A stretch of 64,000 nt of DNA, from NCBI GenBank assembly GCA_036343635.1, contig JAYYVF010000066.1, forward strand, positions 114,241-178,240. Direction: 5' to 3'. Below are positions 36,603-45,024 of this stretch, in pieces. The notes beneath the pieces are model-generated. The model saw nothing but the letters and a program-made list of their open reading frames with translations. It was not told the origin of the DNA and ran no database searches. A program made the translations under genes and the position numbers. The DNA is from GCA-2693325 sp036343635 (GTDB lineage Bacteria > Latescibacterota > UBA2968 > UBA8231). Each line of letters opens with the position of its first letter. Positions within the stretch are counted from its first letter, which is position 1.

Positions 36603-37028
36603 ATGTTGAACCGAAGCCGGATTCCTTTATTAGCCATAGTGATTATGCTGTTTTTTGTGACGTTTGTGAGTGCAGTCGATTTACAACCAGTTCTACCTGT
36701 TTGCTGTACTGAGGTTAATGAGTCATCAGTGCGGGATTTTTCTTTGAAACAAAAAATACGGGTCCGAGATTCTGTTCCTTCCCTGACTGTTTTTCGGTCT
36801 TCAGTCCTCTTTACTTCAGTTTTTACGGTCGCTGGGGGAATTATTGCTTACTGGAACAAAAAGCAGGCTGATAGAGCTTATCGTAGTTATCTAAGGACTG
36901 CCAATTCCTCTAAGTTACAGAATGAATTCACTAAAGCTGAGCGTTTAGATAAATTGGCGGGTTCGGCTTTGGTTGCTATGGAGCTAGGTATTGGTATGAC
37001 GACGTATCTAATATTTTTTTGCGAATGA
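36603..37028 (+). CDS. Small membrane protein of unknown function (DUF5683-like)
   Basis: This is a 141-aa protein. Residues ~8-25 are a signal or membrane segment, followed by a ~55-residue polar stretch. Two further hydrophobic segments (SSVLFTSVFTVAGGIIAYW and the C-terminal LVAMELGIGMTTYLIFF) flank a charged, Tyr-rich helix (KKQADRAYRSYLRTANSSK...RLDKLAGSA). That pattern of AYxxYLxAxxxxxxxxxxxxAxxxD between two membrane spans recalls DUF5683-type proteins of FCB bacteria, though I cannot confirm membership. It lies between the BamB-like lipoprotein and another propeller lipoprotein, with a 4-base ATGA overlap to the latter. It is probably an inner-membrane member of the same envelope operon. 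Function unknown. Confidence 0.65.
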   Translation: MLNRSRIPLLAIVIMLFFVTFVSAVDLQPVLPVCCTEVNESSVRDFSLKQKIRVRDSVPSLTVFRSSVLFTSVFTVAGGIIAYWNKKQADRAYRSYLRTANSSKLQNEFTKAERLDKLAGSALVAMELGIGMTTYLIFFCE

Positions 37029-38257
37029 AATGGTTTTGTTGTTTCACCGTCATCTGTTTTGTTGCTTGTTCGGACCGTCAGCGCGTAAACCCCTTTGATT
37101 CTAAGGCTATAGATGCCCACGGAAGTCCGACTACTTTAGTGTGTATTGCTGGAGATGGTTACGTAAGCTTAGAATGGAACTTAACTGCTTATGATGACAT
37201 TGAAGGGTACAAATTGCTTCGTCTGAACGGGTCAGGAAGCGAATGGCAGATTTTGAATGACCCTGTTTTGGCACCGGAAACGACAAATTTCCGAGATGAA
37301 CAGGTTGAAAATGGAGAAACTTATGAATACAGGTTAGCCATAATAGTGGAGGATGAAGGCGAACAACTTTTAGGTGAAGTCCATTTGGCCACGCCGGGTC
37401 CTGAAATTATTTGGTTAGCTGATAAAGGGACTGGTTTTGTTTGGAAGATAAGTCCTGATGGAAGGAGTGGCCATTTCGCGCGTGGGCAATTTTCGGAAAT
37501 CAATGATATTGGAGTCAACGTTTTGGATGGTAGTTGTTGGTTTGTAGATGGTTTATCATCTAGTATCATACGTATTGATATCGAGGGACGAGTCCAGTCT
37601 TTTACAACTGATTTGGGTGAGGTCGTTGACATAGAAATAGACGGGGTGGCAGGTTTGGGATGGGTTGCAGATATAACTCAGCAGAGAGTTTTTTCGTTTG
37701 ATCTTTCGATGCAAGATTCATTAGAGCTTGTTGCAGTTGATGCTAATTTCGATCAGCCAGTAGGGCTTGCCGGTTACGCTGGGTCTTGTTGGATAGTTGA
37801 TAGGTTACAAGGGCGGATATTGCGTTACTCGGCAGATCGTAGAAAAGTACTGGAATTTGGAGGTTTAGATCGGCCGATGGCTATTTCTGTAGATAGCTTT
37901 GGGGATAGCTGGGTACTAACGGATGAAGGACATAAAATAATTAAATTGAAGTCTGATGGCTCAGACAAGCTTTATAATCTGTCAATCATCGATGCAATAG
38001 GTTTATCCGTAGATGTAGTTGAGGAAGTTATTTGGCTTTTTTCAAATAAGACATTAGCAAAATTAACAACAAACGGTGAATTGCTGCGGGAATGGGTCGA
38101 TCTTCCTCAGCTGCGATCAATAGCTGTTGATAGAAGGAGCAAGGTGGTCTGGGTCGCAATGGGCCAGAGGCTTTGGAAGATAGATGAATCGGATCAAATC
38201 TTATCGAGGTTATCTGGTTTTTCCAGTTTGGGGCAAATCGTCGTGAGTTCTAGATAA
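37025..38257 (+). CDS. Lipoprotein with fibronectin III domain and NHL-like propeller
   Basis: This protein is 410 aa from the ATG at 37025, which overlaps the preceding TGA (ATGA). An in-frame TTG at 37019 is less likely. The signal peptide ends in a lipobox (VICFVAC), so the mature N-terminus should be a lipidated Cys followed by SDRQRVNPFD, a start common among FCB lipoproteins. Residues ~35-115 form a fibronectin III-like domain (VSLEWNLTAYDDIEGYKLLR; NGETYEYRLA). The rest is an irregular beta-propeller of NHL/SMP-30-like blades with repeated W-(V/F/L)-(V/A/L)-D motifs, such as CWFVDGLSSSIIRID, GWVADITQQRVFSFD and CWIVDRLQGRILRY. No catalytic residues are evident. It is the last gene of the run that starts with the DapF-like gene. 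Confidence 0.75.
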   Translation: MKWFCCFTVICFVACSDRQRVNPFDSKAIDAHGSPTTLVCIAGDGYVSLEWNLTAYDDIEGYKLLRLNGSGSEWQILNDPVLAPETTNFRDEQVENGETYEYRLAIIVEDEGEQLLGEVHLATPGPEIIWLADKGTGFVWKISPDGRSGHFARGQFSEINDIGVNVLDGSCWFVDGLSSSIIRIDIEGRVQSFTTDLGEVVDIEIDGVAGLGWVADITQQRVFSFDLSMQDSLELVAVDANFDQPVGLAGYAGSCWIVDRLQGRILRYSADRRKVLEFGGLDRPMAISVDSFGDSWVLTDEGHKIIKLKSDGSDKLYNLSIIDAIGLSVDVVEEVIWLFSNKTLAKLTTNGELLREWVDLPQLRSIAVDRRSKVVWVAMGQRLWKIDESDQILSRLSGFSSLGQIVVSSR

Positions 38258-38334
38258 CATTAAGTACATCTCGACACATTGTGCAGGGCCAATTATCTTT
38301 AGAAACTAATCTCAAAGCAAATGGAATATAAGAT

Positions 38335-39219
38335 ATGATTACCAGTATGACAGGATTTGGGCGTGCTTGTGTTGAAGGTTCCGCCGGACAAGTAAATATT
38401 GAGATAAGGTCTGTTAATTCCCGATTCCTTGATATCCAAATACGATGCCCACAGATGTTGCAATCTATCGAACCATTACTGCGTGAATGCCTGCAGAAAT
38501 CGGTGAATCGCGGTAAAGTTAGTGTGAATTTGAGTATGGATTTTTTCGACCAAGATAGCACGATGCCTGTTTTAAATGAAAAAGTCGTCGAGCGTTATTT
38601 AATAGAGGCAAAGCGACTGAAGGAGATAACTGGGATTTGGTCATCGGGAAATATTGAGTTGGGAACATTTATGCAGTTGCCTGATGTCTTTGCAAAAGAA
38701 TCAATGGATCCTCAGCATGATCAATTAAAAAATTTGGTTCTGAAGGCATTTGAAGAGGCTACCGATGAATTTGTAGCTATGCGTGGAAGGGAAGGTCAGC
38801 TGTTGGCGGAAGACATAAAAATGCGAATTGAGAAAATAATAGCTGTTCTTGCAGATATTTCCGAAGAAGTTCCTATCGCTAGGAAACAAATCAACGATCG
38901 TCTTAGGTCACGAATTGATGATTTGATAGAATCTGCAGAAATTGATGAGGATCGCTTAGCAATGGAAGTTACATTGATTGCGGAGCGAAGTGATATAACG
39001 GAGGAGCTTGTTAGATTTGAGAGTCATAATGAGCAATTCATGGAGACGCTGAGTGTGGGTGGAGAGGTAGGACGTAGGTTTAATTTTTTACTTCAGGAAA
39101 TGAACCGCGAAGCGAATACTGTTAGTTCTAAGGCCGCAAATACAAATATTGTACACAAGGTAATTGAAATTAAAGAAGAATTAGAACGGATTCGCGAACA
39201 AGTTCAAAATTTGGCCTGA
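38335..39219 (+). CDS. yicC: YicC-family endoribonuclease
   Basis: This is a 294-aa protein. The N-terminal domain has the hallmark MITSMTGFGRA and the IEIRSVNSRFLDIQIR strand. The C-terminal domain (DUF1732 type) has RLAMEVTLIAERSDITEELVRFESH and the highly conserved GRRFNFLLQEMNREANTVSSKA, ending ELERIREQVQN. Length is normal (about 290 aa). YicC is an endoribonuclease that in E. coli cooperates with PNPase in small-RNA decay. In many bacteria it heads a conserved run with gmk, rpoZ and coaBC. Here the next gene, two bases away, is a cytidylate-kinase-like protein and then coaBC, so the neighbourhood is recognisable but altered. No clear promoter was found in the 77-base gap upstream. Confidence 0.93.
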   Translation: MITSMTGFGRACVEGSAGQVNIEIRSVNSRFLDIQIRCPQMLQSIEPLLRECLQKSVNRGKVSVNLSMDFFDQDSTMPVLNEKVVERYLIEAKRLKEITGIWSSGNIELGTFMQLPDVFAKESMDPQHDQLKNLVLKAFEEATDEFVAMRGREGQLLAEDIKMRIEKIIAVLADISEEVPIARKQINDRLRSRIDDLIESAEIDEDRLAMEVTLIAERSDITEELVRFESHNEQFMETLSVGGEVGRRFNFLLQEMNREANTVSSKAANTNIVHKVIEIKEELERIREQVQNLA

Positions 39220-39220
39220 A

Positions 39221-39763
39221 ATGGATTATTCGATTGTTACAATAAGTGGGCTTCCTGGTAGTGGAACTAGTACCGCAAGTAGCAAGCTGCGTACTCGTCT
39301 TAATTGGTCGTACGTTAATGCTGGGCAAATATTTCGCGTGTTGGCCAAAGAGGCTAATATGACGCTCAATGAGTTTGGGATTCGGGCGGAATCTGATCCA
39401 ACCATAGACCGTGAACTTGACAAAAAAATGATTCGATATGCTGAAAAGGGAGAACCGATTATAATGGAAGGGCGCTTGGTTGGATGGATGACTTTGCGAA
39501 ATAAAATACCAGCTTTGCGAGTATGGCTAGAGGCAACTAATTCTACTAGAGCAGATCGTTTGTCATTGCGAGAAGGCGATACTCAGGCCTTGGTCAATAT
39601 GAAGATGCGTGAGGAATCAGAATTGAAACGTTATAAGATTTTTCATGATATTGACCTACAGGACCTGTCGATATATGATCTCGTTATAAATACAGAGTTT
39701 CATTCTGCTGATGAGGTGGTAACCAGAATTCAAGCTGGATTAGCAGGAGATGCCAAATGCTAA
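39221..39763 (+). CDS. Archaeal-type (type 2) cytidylate kinase-like nucleotide kinase
   Basis: This 180-aa P-loop kinase carries GLPGSGTST at residues 9-17, then WSYVNAGQIFR (the D/N-AG-Q-x-FR acceptor-site motif of archaeal CMK), DRELDKKM, an IIMEGRLVGWM strand, VWLEATNSTRADR and a (K/R)xREESELKRYKIFHDID lid. The short length and these motifs fit the archaeal CMK family (AAA-type, ~180 aa) rather than bacterial Cmk (~225 aa) or guanylate kinase. The reaction would be ATP-dependent phosphorylation of CMP/dCMP in the cytoplasm. It lies where gmk usually follows yicC and overlaps coaBC by 7 bases. The substrate has not been proven for bacterial members; (d)CMP is the best guess. Confidence 0.8.
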   Translation: MDYSIVTISGLPGSGTSTASSKLRTRLNWSYVNAGQIFRVLAKEANMTLNEFGIRAESDPTIDRELDKKMIRYAEKGEPIIMEGRLVGWMTLRNKIPALRVWLEATNSTRADRLSLREGDTQALVNMKMREESELKRYKIFHDIDLQDLSIYDLVINTEFHSADEVVTRIQAGLAGDAKC

Positions 39764-40965
39764 AGGGACGTCGAATATTAATAGCTGTAAGCGGAGGGAT
39801 TGCTGCTTATAAAACCCCATTTGTTGTACGAGAATTAATAAAACGTGGTGCCGAAGTCAGAGTTGTGATAACGGAGAATGCTCAACATTTTGTGACAGCT
39901 CAAACGCTTTCTATATTGTCACGCAATAGAGTTTATTCTGAAATGTTTTGTGAAGACCCTGAATTTACAGTATTGCATGTAGATTTAGCCGAATGGGCTG
40001 AATGTGTTGCAATTGTCCCTGCCACTGCAAATATTATTGCGAAGGCGGCTCACGGTTTGGCAGATGATCTATTGTCAACATTACTGTTGAACGTTCGGTG
40101 TCCAATTGTTGTGGCACCTGCCATGGAACATCATATGTTGGCGCATCCAGCCGTGGAAGAGAATTCGGAGAAACTTCGTTCTCGTGGATGGTGTTGGATT
40201 GAACCGGAGGAGGGCGATTTAGCATCAGGCACGCAAGGCAAAGGACGATTGCCGGAAACTCAGGACATAGTTGATGCTATAGAGGAGAATTTTGATTGTG
40301 GTGATCTGACGAAACTGAAAATTCTCGTTACGGCTGGGCCTACTCTTGAGGATATTGATCCGGTTAGATTTATTGGAAATCGTTCAACTGGGAAAATGGG
40401 GTATGCTCTTGCTCGTCGAGCAAGAGCGCGTGGTGCAGAAGTGACTTTAGTTTCGGGACCAACGGATCTTCATGGGCTTGAGGGCATAGAAATAATTTCA
40501 GTTCGGTCTGCAAGAGAGATGCGATCTGTATGCAGTGAATTATTTGAGGCCTCGGATGTCGCTATTTTGGCAGCAGCCGTCTCCGATTACAGACCGAAAG
40601 AATTGCATAATCAAAAAATAAAACGCAGCGAGTCGAATATTTCCCTTGAGTTAACTGAAAACCCAGATATTGCCTCTGAACTAGGTGCCAGTAAGGGAAA
40701 TAGGAAGACTGTATTGTTTGCTATGGAAACGGAATCAGGTTTATCAAACGCAAAAGATAAGTTGATTCGTAAAAATGGAGACTTGGTTGTACTGAATAAT
40801 TTGTTCGTAGAGGGGGCCGGCTTTGGACACGATACAAACGTAGTTACGATAATTGATCGTTTTGGGAAGACTGTGGAGTTACCTAAGATTAGTAAAGATG
40901 AAGTAGCTGACAAGATTTTAGATTGCTTGTTAGCGATTATTCATAAAGATACCTCTTACGAGTAA
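39757..40965 (+). CDS. coaBC: Bifunctional phosphopantothenoylcysteine decarboxylase / phosphopantothenate-cysteine ligase
   Basis: This is a 402-aa fusion of the two coenzyme A biosynthesis steps from 4'-phosphopantothenate to 4'-phosphopantetheine. The N-terminal flavoprotein CoaC has ILIAVSGGIAAYK, the HVDLAEWA stretch with the active His, and VPATANIIAKAAHG. The C-terminal CoaB has VTAGPTLEDIDPVRFIGNRSTGKMG and AAAVSDYRP...KIKR. Two positions differ from E. coli Dfp. The PxMNxxM motif reads PAMEHHM, with Glu at about residue 124, and the lid Cys (ACG motif) is Ser (LASGTQGKGRL, S157). I recall Ser and Asp/Glu at these sites in other FCB-group CoaBC sequences, so loss of activity is not implied. 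It is part of the yicC-obg run. Confidence 0.92.
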   Translation: MLKGRRILIAVSGGIAAYKTPFVVRELIKRGAEVRVVITENAQHFVTAQTLSILSRNRVYSEMFCEDPEFTVLHVDLAEWAECVAIVPATANIIAKAAHGLADDLLSTLLLNVRCPIVVAPAMEHHMLAHPAVEENSEKLRSRGWCWIEPEEGDLASGTQGKGRLPETQDIVDAIEENFDCGDLTKLKILVTAGPTLEDIDPVRFIGNRSTGKMGYALARRARARGAEVTLVSGPTDLHGLEGIEIISVRSAREMRSVCSELFEASDVAILAAAVSDYRPKELHNQKIKRSESNISLELTENPDIASELGASKGNRKTVLFAMETESGLSNAKDKLIRKNGDLVVLNNLFVEGAGFGHDTNVVTIIDRFGKTVELPKISKDEVADKILDCLLAIIHKDTSYE

Positions 40966-40991
40966 AATCAAAAATAAAAGGATGTCACACG

Positions 40992-41762
40992 TTGATTGAT
41001 GAGGTTTCTTCCCACGATAGTTTTCAGGCTGCTTTCAGGGTTATTAAGGATTTAGAACTTTTTGAAGGTCAATATTTTATTTTGCCTGAAGACCTAGTAA
41101 TCGATCATAAAAAGAGAGAGGGTCGATCTCTTGTAAAGCAAAACTATGCACCATTTATAGGTAATTCGGATAAAGCTAGTCTAATCCCGAGCGAAATGTC
41201 AGGTCTTTCTAAGATAGACTCTTTTCGTGAAAGTATAAGTGGATGTATGAGTTGTGAGTTGGGAGGCACCAGAAGAAATTTTGTTTTTGGGTCCGGTAGC
41301 AATGACGCTGATATTATGTTTATTGGAGAAGCGCCCGGAGAAGAGGAAGATCGCACAGGGAAACCATTTGTTGGGCCTGCGGGAGAATTACTCAATAAAA
41401 TAATTGAAGCAATGCATTTAACTAGAGAAGATGTTTATATCTGTAACATTCTTAAATGCAGACCGCCTAATAATCGAGATCCACTTAATTCGGAAATAGA
41501 AACGTGTGAACCGTATTTGGTAAAACAGATAGAGTTGATTGGTCCTCGGGTGATTTGTGCATTAGGTCGATTTGCTGCGCAGACATTGTTACGCAGTAAT
41601 GAATCAATGGGCCGTTTGCGATTGGCTACTCACTCGTATAAGGGAATACCGGTTGTAGCAACGTATCATCCTGCAGCTCTATTGCGCAATCCTCAGTGGA
41701 AACGTCCCACTTGGGAAGACATGAAAAAAGTTCGCCGACTTTGTGACGGCGTAGATCTCTAA
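40992..41762 (+). CDS. Family 4 uracil-DNA glycosylase (iron-sulfur)
   Basis: This protein is 256 aa from a TTG at 40992; no ATG is available in a suitable place. The N-terminal ~75 residues are variable, as is usual. The catalytic domain starts at CMSCELG (C85, C88, the first two cluster ligands), followed by FIGEAPGEEEDRTGKPFVGPAG (uracil-binding and catalytic loop). ICNILKCRPPNNRDP and CEPYL (remaining cluster cysteines), VICALGRFAAQTLL and VATYHPAALLRNP complete it. Family 4 enzymes remove uracil from DNA and start base-excision repair; their 4Fe-4S cluster has four Cys ligands, all visible here. It lies between coaBC and dnaB in a same-strand run with short gaps, so it is probably co-transcribed with the replicative helicase. 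Confidence 0.92.
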   Translation: MIDEVSSHDSFQAAFRVIKDLELFEGQYFILPEDLVIDHKKREGRSLVKQNYAPFIGNSDKASLIPSEMSGLSKIDSFRESISGCMSCELGGTRRNFVFGSGSNDADIMFIGEAPGEEEDRTGKPFVGPAGELLNKIIEAMHLTREDVYICNILKCRPPNNRDPLNSEIETCEPYLVKQIELIGPRVICALGRFAAQTLLRSNESMGRLRLATHSYKGIPVVATYHPAALLRNPQWKRPTWEDMKKVRRLCDGVDL

Positions 41763-41772
41763 GGATTTTTTG

Positions 41773-43242
41773 ATGCAGGAAAGAAATGGTGATAGAAAGA
41801 GCCGTCCGGATCAACAAGGGCGACAAGATGGTGCGAGACCTGAAAACAATAGAGGTAGTTCCATTGAACGAATGCCACCGCAAGCTGTGGAGGTCGAAGA
41901 GGCGGTCTTAGGTGCCATGATGATAGATTCACAGGCGATAGGTCGAGCTTTAGAAATCCTAGATGAAAACAGCTTTTATCATGCTGCAAATGGGGTTGTT
42001 TTTAAGGCGATGATTGCGCTTTACGAAAAAAATGAGGCAGTAGATCAATTGACGTTGTCTGAAGAGCTTAGGCGTCAGGAACAGTTAGAGAATGTTGGCG
42101 GTATTAGCTATTTAGCAAAACTGGCTTCAGAGGTTGCTACATCTGCGAATGTTGACCACCATGCCAGAATCGTATTGGATAAAGCTTTAAGTCGAAAATT
42201 AATAGAAACGGCGAGTGAGGTTATTGAACAAGCTTATAATGGAACTGATGAGGTACAGTATCTTATAGATCGAACGGAAGAGCGAATTTTTTCATTATCT
42301 GAAAATCACATTGGCGAAGGTTTCCAAGCATTAGAAAATGTGATGGGTGAAACGCTTGATCAGATAGAGCGGGCACATAATCAGACGAGTACAGTTTCTG
42401 GTGTTGATACAGGTTTCCCTGATTTAAATAACAAAACGGCAGGATTACAAGGTGGCGATTTAATTATATTAGCCGCTCGACCCAGCGTAGGTAAGACCGC
42501 TCTTGCATTATCTATTGCTCGAAGTGCTGCTATGTCAGGTATTGAAAACGATCAGAGCAAAGGTGTGGCTATTTTTAGCTTGGAAATGTCAAAAACGCAA
42601 TTGGCTCAGCGTTTATTGAGTGCCGAAACTCGTGTAGATCTCCACAAACTGCGAACCGGTCGGCTTCATGATGATGAATGGCTTCGTATAACGAAGACTA
42701 TAGGTCGCATAGCTCAAGCACCAATTTATATCGACGACACCCCTAGTATATCAGTCTTGGAGGCACGAGCAAAGGCTCGTCGCTTAAAGAGAGAAAAAGG
42801 CCTGGGACTTGTTATAGTGGATTACCTTCAGCTCATGAGTTCGCACTCACGTGCACAGAGTCGTGAACAGGAAATTTCGATGATCTCCCGTGGTTTGAAG
42901 GCGCTATCTAAGGAACTGGATGTACCAGTTCTGGCATTGTCTCAGTTGTCTCGTGCTGTTGAAAGCCGTACTGACAAAAGGCCGCAGTTGTCAGATTTAC
43001 GTGAGAGTGGGTCAATAGAACAGGATGCTGATGTGGTGATGTTCATATATCGACCCGATATTTATGGTATGAAAGGAAATGATGGGGCAAGCTTGGAAGG
43101 GATAGCCGAAATTATAATTGGTAAGCAACGCAATGGACCTGTTGGCTCTATACATCTACAGTGGAATGCCGAGAGTGCCACCTATGAAACATTGGCTCAT
43201 GAATGGCAAGTTGAAGCAAATGTGGAAGAGTTTGATTCGTGA
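41773..43242 (+). CDS. dnaB: Replicative DNA helicase DnaB
   Basis: This protein is 489 aa from the ATG at 41773, which has an AAGGA site 7 bases upstream; the TTG at 41770 adds one residue only. After a ~35-residue polar tail comes the DnaB N-terminal domain (PPQAVEVEEAVLGAMMID...GGISYLAKLA). The RecA-like helicase domain follows, with LIILAARPSVGKTAL as Walker A near residue 235, IFSLEMSK, LVIVDYLQLMSS as Walker B, and LSQLSRAVESRTDKRPQLSDLRESGSIEQDAD. Length is normal and no intein interrupts the Walker or LSQLSR sites. DnaB is the hexameric helicase at the replication fork. It overlaps the following SDR by 4 bases (GTGA). Confidence 0.96.
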   Translation: MQERNGDRKSRPDQQGRQDGARPENNRGSSIERMPPQAVEVEEAVLGAMMIDSQAIGRALEILDENSFYHAANGVVFKAMIALYEKNEAVDQLTLSEELRRQEQLENVGGISYLAKLASEVATSANVDHHARIVLDKALSRKLIETASEVIEQAYNGTDEVQYLIDRTEERIFSLSENHIGEGFQALENVMGETLDQIERAHNQTSTVSGVDTGFPDLNNKTAGLQGGDLIILAARPSVGKTALALSIARSAAMSGIENDQSKGVAIFSLEMSKTQLAQRLLSAETRVDLHKLRTGRLHDDEWLRITKTIGRIAQAPIYIDDTPSISVLEARAKARRLKREKGLGLVIVDYLQLMSSHSRAQSREQEISMISRGLKALSKELDVPVLALSQLSRAVESRTDKRPQLSDLRESGSIEQDADVVMFIYRPDIYGMKGNDGASLEGIAEIIIGKQRNGPVGSIHLQWNAESATYETLAHEWQVEANVEEFDS

Positions 43243-44015
43243 AAAAGACTACTCTTGTAACTGGAGCGTCTAGTGGTATCGGTTTAGAGTTGGCACGAGA
43301 GTGCGCTGCCAACGGTCACGATTTGGTTGTTGTTGCTAGGCGCCAGGAGCGTCTGGAAGACTTTGCTGAGACTATACGTGGAGAATATGATGTTAAGGTA
43401 AATGTTGTCGTAATGGATTTGTCGGTTGATGGATCAAGGAAAAATTTATTTAATCAGGTAAAGAGCCAGAAAATAGAGATTGATTATCTCATAAATAATG
43501 CCGGTTTTGGAGATTATGGCCCGTTTATGTCTTCGAATTTGACTCGGCAAATAGAGATGGTCAATTTGAATATTATAGCTTTAACGGAGTTGACGAGACT
43601 ATTTTTGCCGGATATGATTGCTAGAAGGCAAGGAGCAATTTTAAATGTTGCCTCTACTGCTGCATTCCAAGCTGGACCGATGATGTCTGTTTATTTTGCT
43701 ACTAAAGCTTTTGTACTCCATTTTTCAGAAGCGATTGCAAACGAAGTCCATCCGATGGGTGTTCGCGTTGTAGCGCTTTGTCCCGGTACAACAGAATCAG
43801 AATTTGCTGATACTGCAAAAGCTGAGCGCTCGCTGATGTTCAATATGAGAAAATTGCCCACAAGTAAGCAGGTTGCACGCTATGGTTACGTGTCAATGGT
43901 TAAAGGTAAGCGTGTAGCAGTGCATGGTGTTCTCAACAAGATTTTGACTTTTTCCGTTAGGCTTGTCCCAAGGAGGGTTGTAACTGCTATTGCACGTCGA
44001 ATGACAGCAGATTAA
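43239..44015 (+). CDS. Short-chain dehydrogenase/reductase (SDR, DltE/YqjQ-like)
   Basis: This protein is 258 aa from a GTG that overlaps the dnaB stop (GTGA), implying translational coupling. The classical SDR motifs are TGASSGIG (8-15), NNAGFGDYG, a Ser-bearing strand ILNVASTAAFQ, and YFATK (Tyr about 152, Lys about 156). The subgroup with NNAGFGxxGxF and the C-terminal KRVAVHGVLNKILTFSVRLVPR tail is usually annotated as a DltE/YqjQ-type oxidoreductase acting on lipid-like or unknown substrates. Its place between dnaB and obg looks fortuitous. It is a different subfamily from the SDR at 28111. The substrate cannot be given. Confidence 0.87.
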   Translation: MKKTTLVTGASSGIGLELARECAANGHDLVVVARRQERLEDFAETIRGEYDVKVNVVVMDLSVDGSRKNLFNQVKSQKIEIDYLINNAGFGDYGPFMSSNLTRQIEMVNLNIIALTELTRLFLPDMIARRQGAILNVASTAAFQAGPMMSVYFATKAFVLHFSEAIANEVHPMGVRVVALCPGTTESEFADTAKAERSLMFNMRKLPTSKQVARYGYVSMVKGKRVAVHGVLNKILTFSVRLVPRRVVTAIARRMTAD

Positions 44016-44016
44016 A

Positions 44017-45024
44017 ATGCTTATCGATGAAGTTAATTTGCTTGTCGAGTCGGGAACTGGCGGTAGCGGTTGCTGTTCTTTTCGGCGCGAAAAATATATA
44101 CCTCGGGGAGGGCCTGATGGAGGTGATGGAGGTGATGGGGGCGACATAATATTTGTTGTCGATGCTCAATTATCTACGTTACGCGATCTTAGGTACAGGC
44201 ATCATATAAAAGCGGATCGCGGAGATCATGGGCAGGGTAAAAATAAGACAGGAAAACGTGGTCGCCATGCAGAAATTCGTGTTCCCCCTGGTACGTTAGT
44301 AAAAGACGTAAATGGAATTATCTTGTATGATCTAGTGACTCCCGGAGAGCGGCGTATATTACTCAAAGGTGGTCGCGGAGGTCGAGGAAATGCACGATTT
44401 GTTTCATCTCGCCATCAAGCCCCCCGCAGAGCAGATGCAGGTTTATCTGGTGAAACCCTGTCTGTGAGTCTTGAATTGAAGTTATTAGCCGATGTAGGTC
44501 TAGTCGGTTTTCCGAATGCTGGTAAATCTACATTGCTTTCACGTTTATCCTCTGCCAAACCAAAAATTGCAGGGTATCCTTTTACTACGTTGGAACCACA
44601 TCTCGGGATTGTAAATTGGGCAGAATACGAACATTTTGTGATGGCTGATATTCCTGGATTAATAGATGGTGCACATCAGGGTAAAGGTCTCGGTACGCAA
44701 TTTCTGCGCCATATAGAAAGGACGAGGATTCTCCTTTTTACAATTGATTGTACCTCTCCTCACCCAGAGAAAGACTTGAGTTCGTTACGTGATGAAATCG
44801 GTGCTTTCGATAAAAAAATGCTTAATAAACCTTGGGGAATAGCTTACACAAAAGCTGATTTAATAGTTATAGAAAAATTTGCAGATCCGTTGCCAGATCA
44901 TCCGGCGCCTCATTATTTGATATCTGCTGTAAGTGGAATAGGCGTAGAAAATTTAATTATTGCGTTGGGTCAGGCGGTCAACGAATTTCGAACGCGCGAG
45001 GTCAGCGAAGCCGAAGATGAATGA
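44017..45024 (+). CDS. obg: GTPase Obg/CgtA
   Basis: This is a 335-aa protein. The N-terminal Obg fold (1-160) shows the glycine-rich FRREKYIPRGGPDGGDGGDGG and the GGRGGRGNARF loop. The G domain has G1 GFPNAGKST, switch region KPKIAGYPFTTLEPHLG, G3 DIPG, G4 in the form TKAD and G5 in SAVSGIG. The less conserved C-terminal domain of some Obg proteins is absent, so this is the short form. Obg is an essential GTPase in late 50S ribosome assembly and stress control. It closes the yicC-to-obg run. Its 3' end overlaps the convergent methyltransferase gene by 55 bases and carries a terminator-like hairpin. Confidence 0.95.
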   Translation: MLIDEVNLLVESGTGGSGCCSFRREKYIPRGGPDGGDGGDGGDIIFVVDAQLSTLRDLRYRHHIKADRGDHGQGKNKTGKRGRHAEIRVPPGTLVKDVNGIILYDLVTPGERRILLKGGRGGRGNARFVSSRHQAPRRADAGLSGETLSVSLELKLLADVGLVGFPNAGKSTLLSRLSSAKPKIAGYPFTTLEPHLGIVNWAEYEHFVMADIPGLIDGAHQGKGLGTQFLRHIERTRILLFTIDCTSPHPEKDLSSLRDEIGAFDKKMLNKPWGIAYTKADLIVIEKFADPLPDHPAPHYLISAVSGIGVENLIIALGQAVNEFRTREVSEAEDE

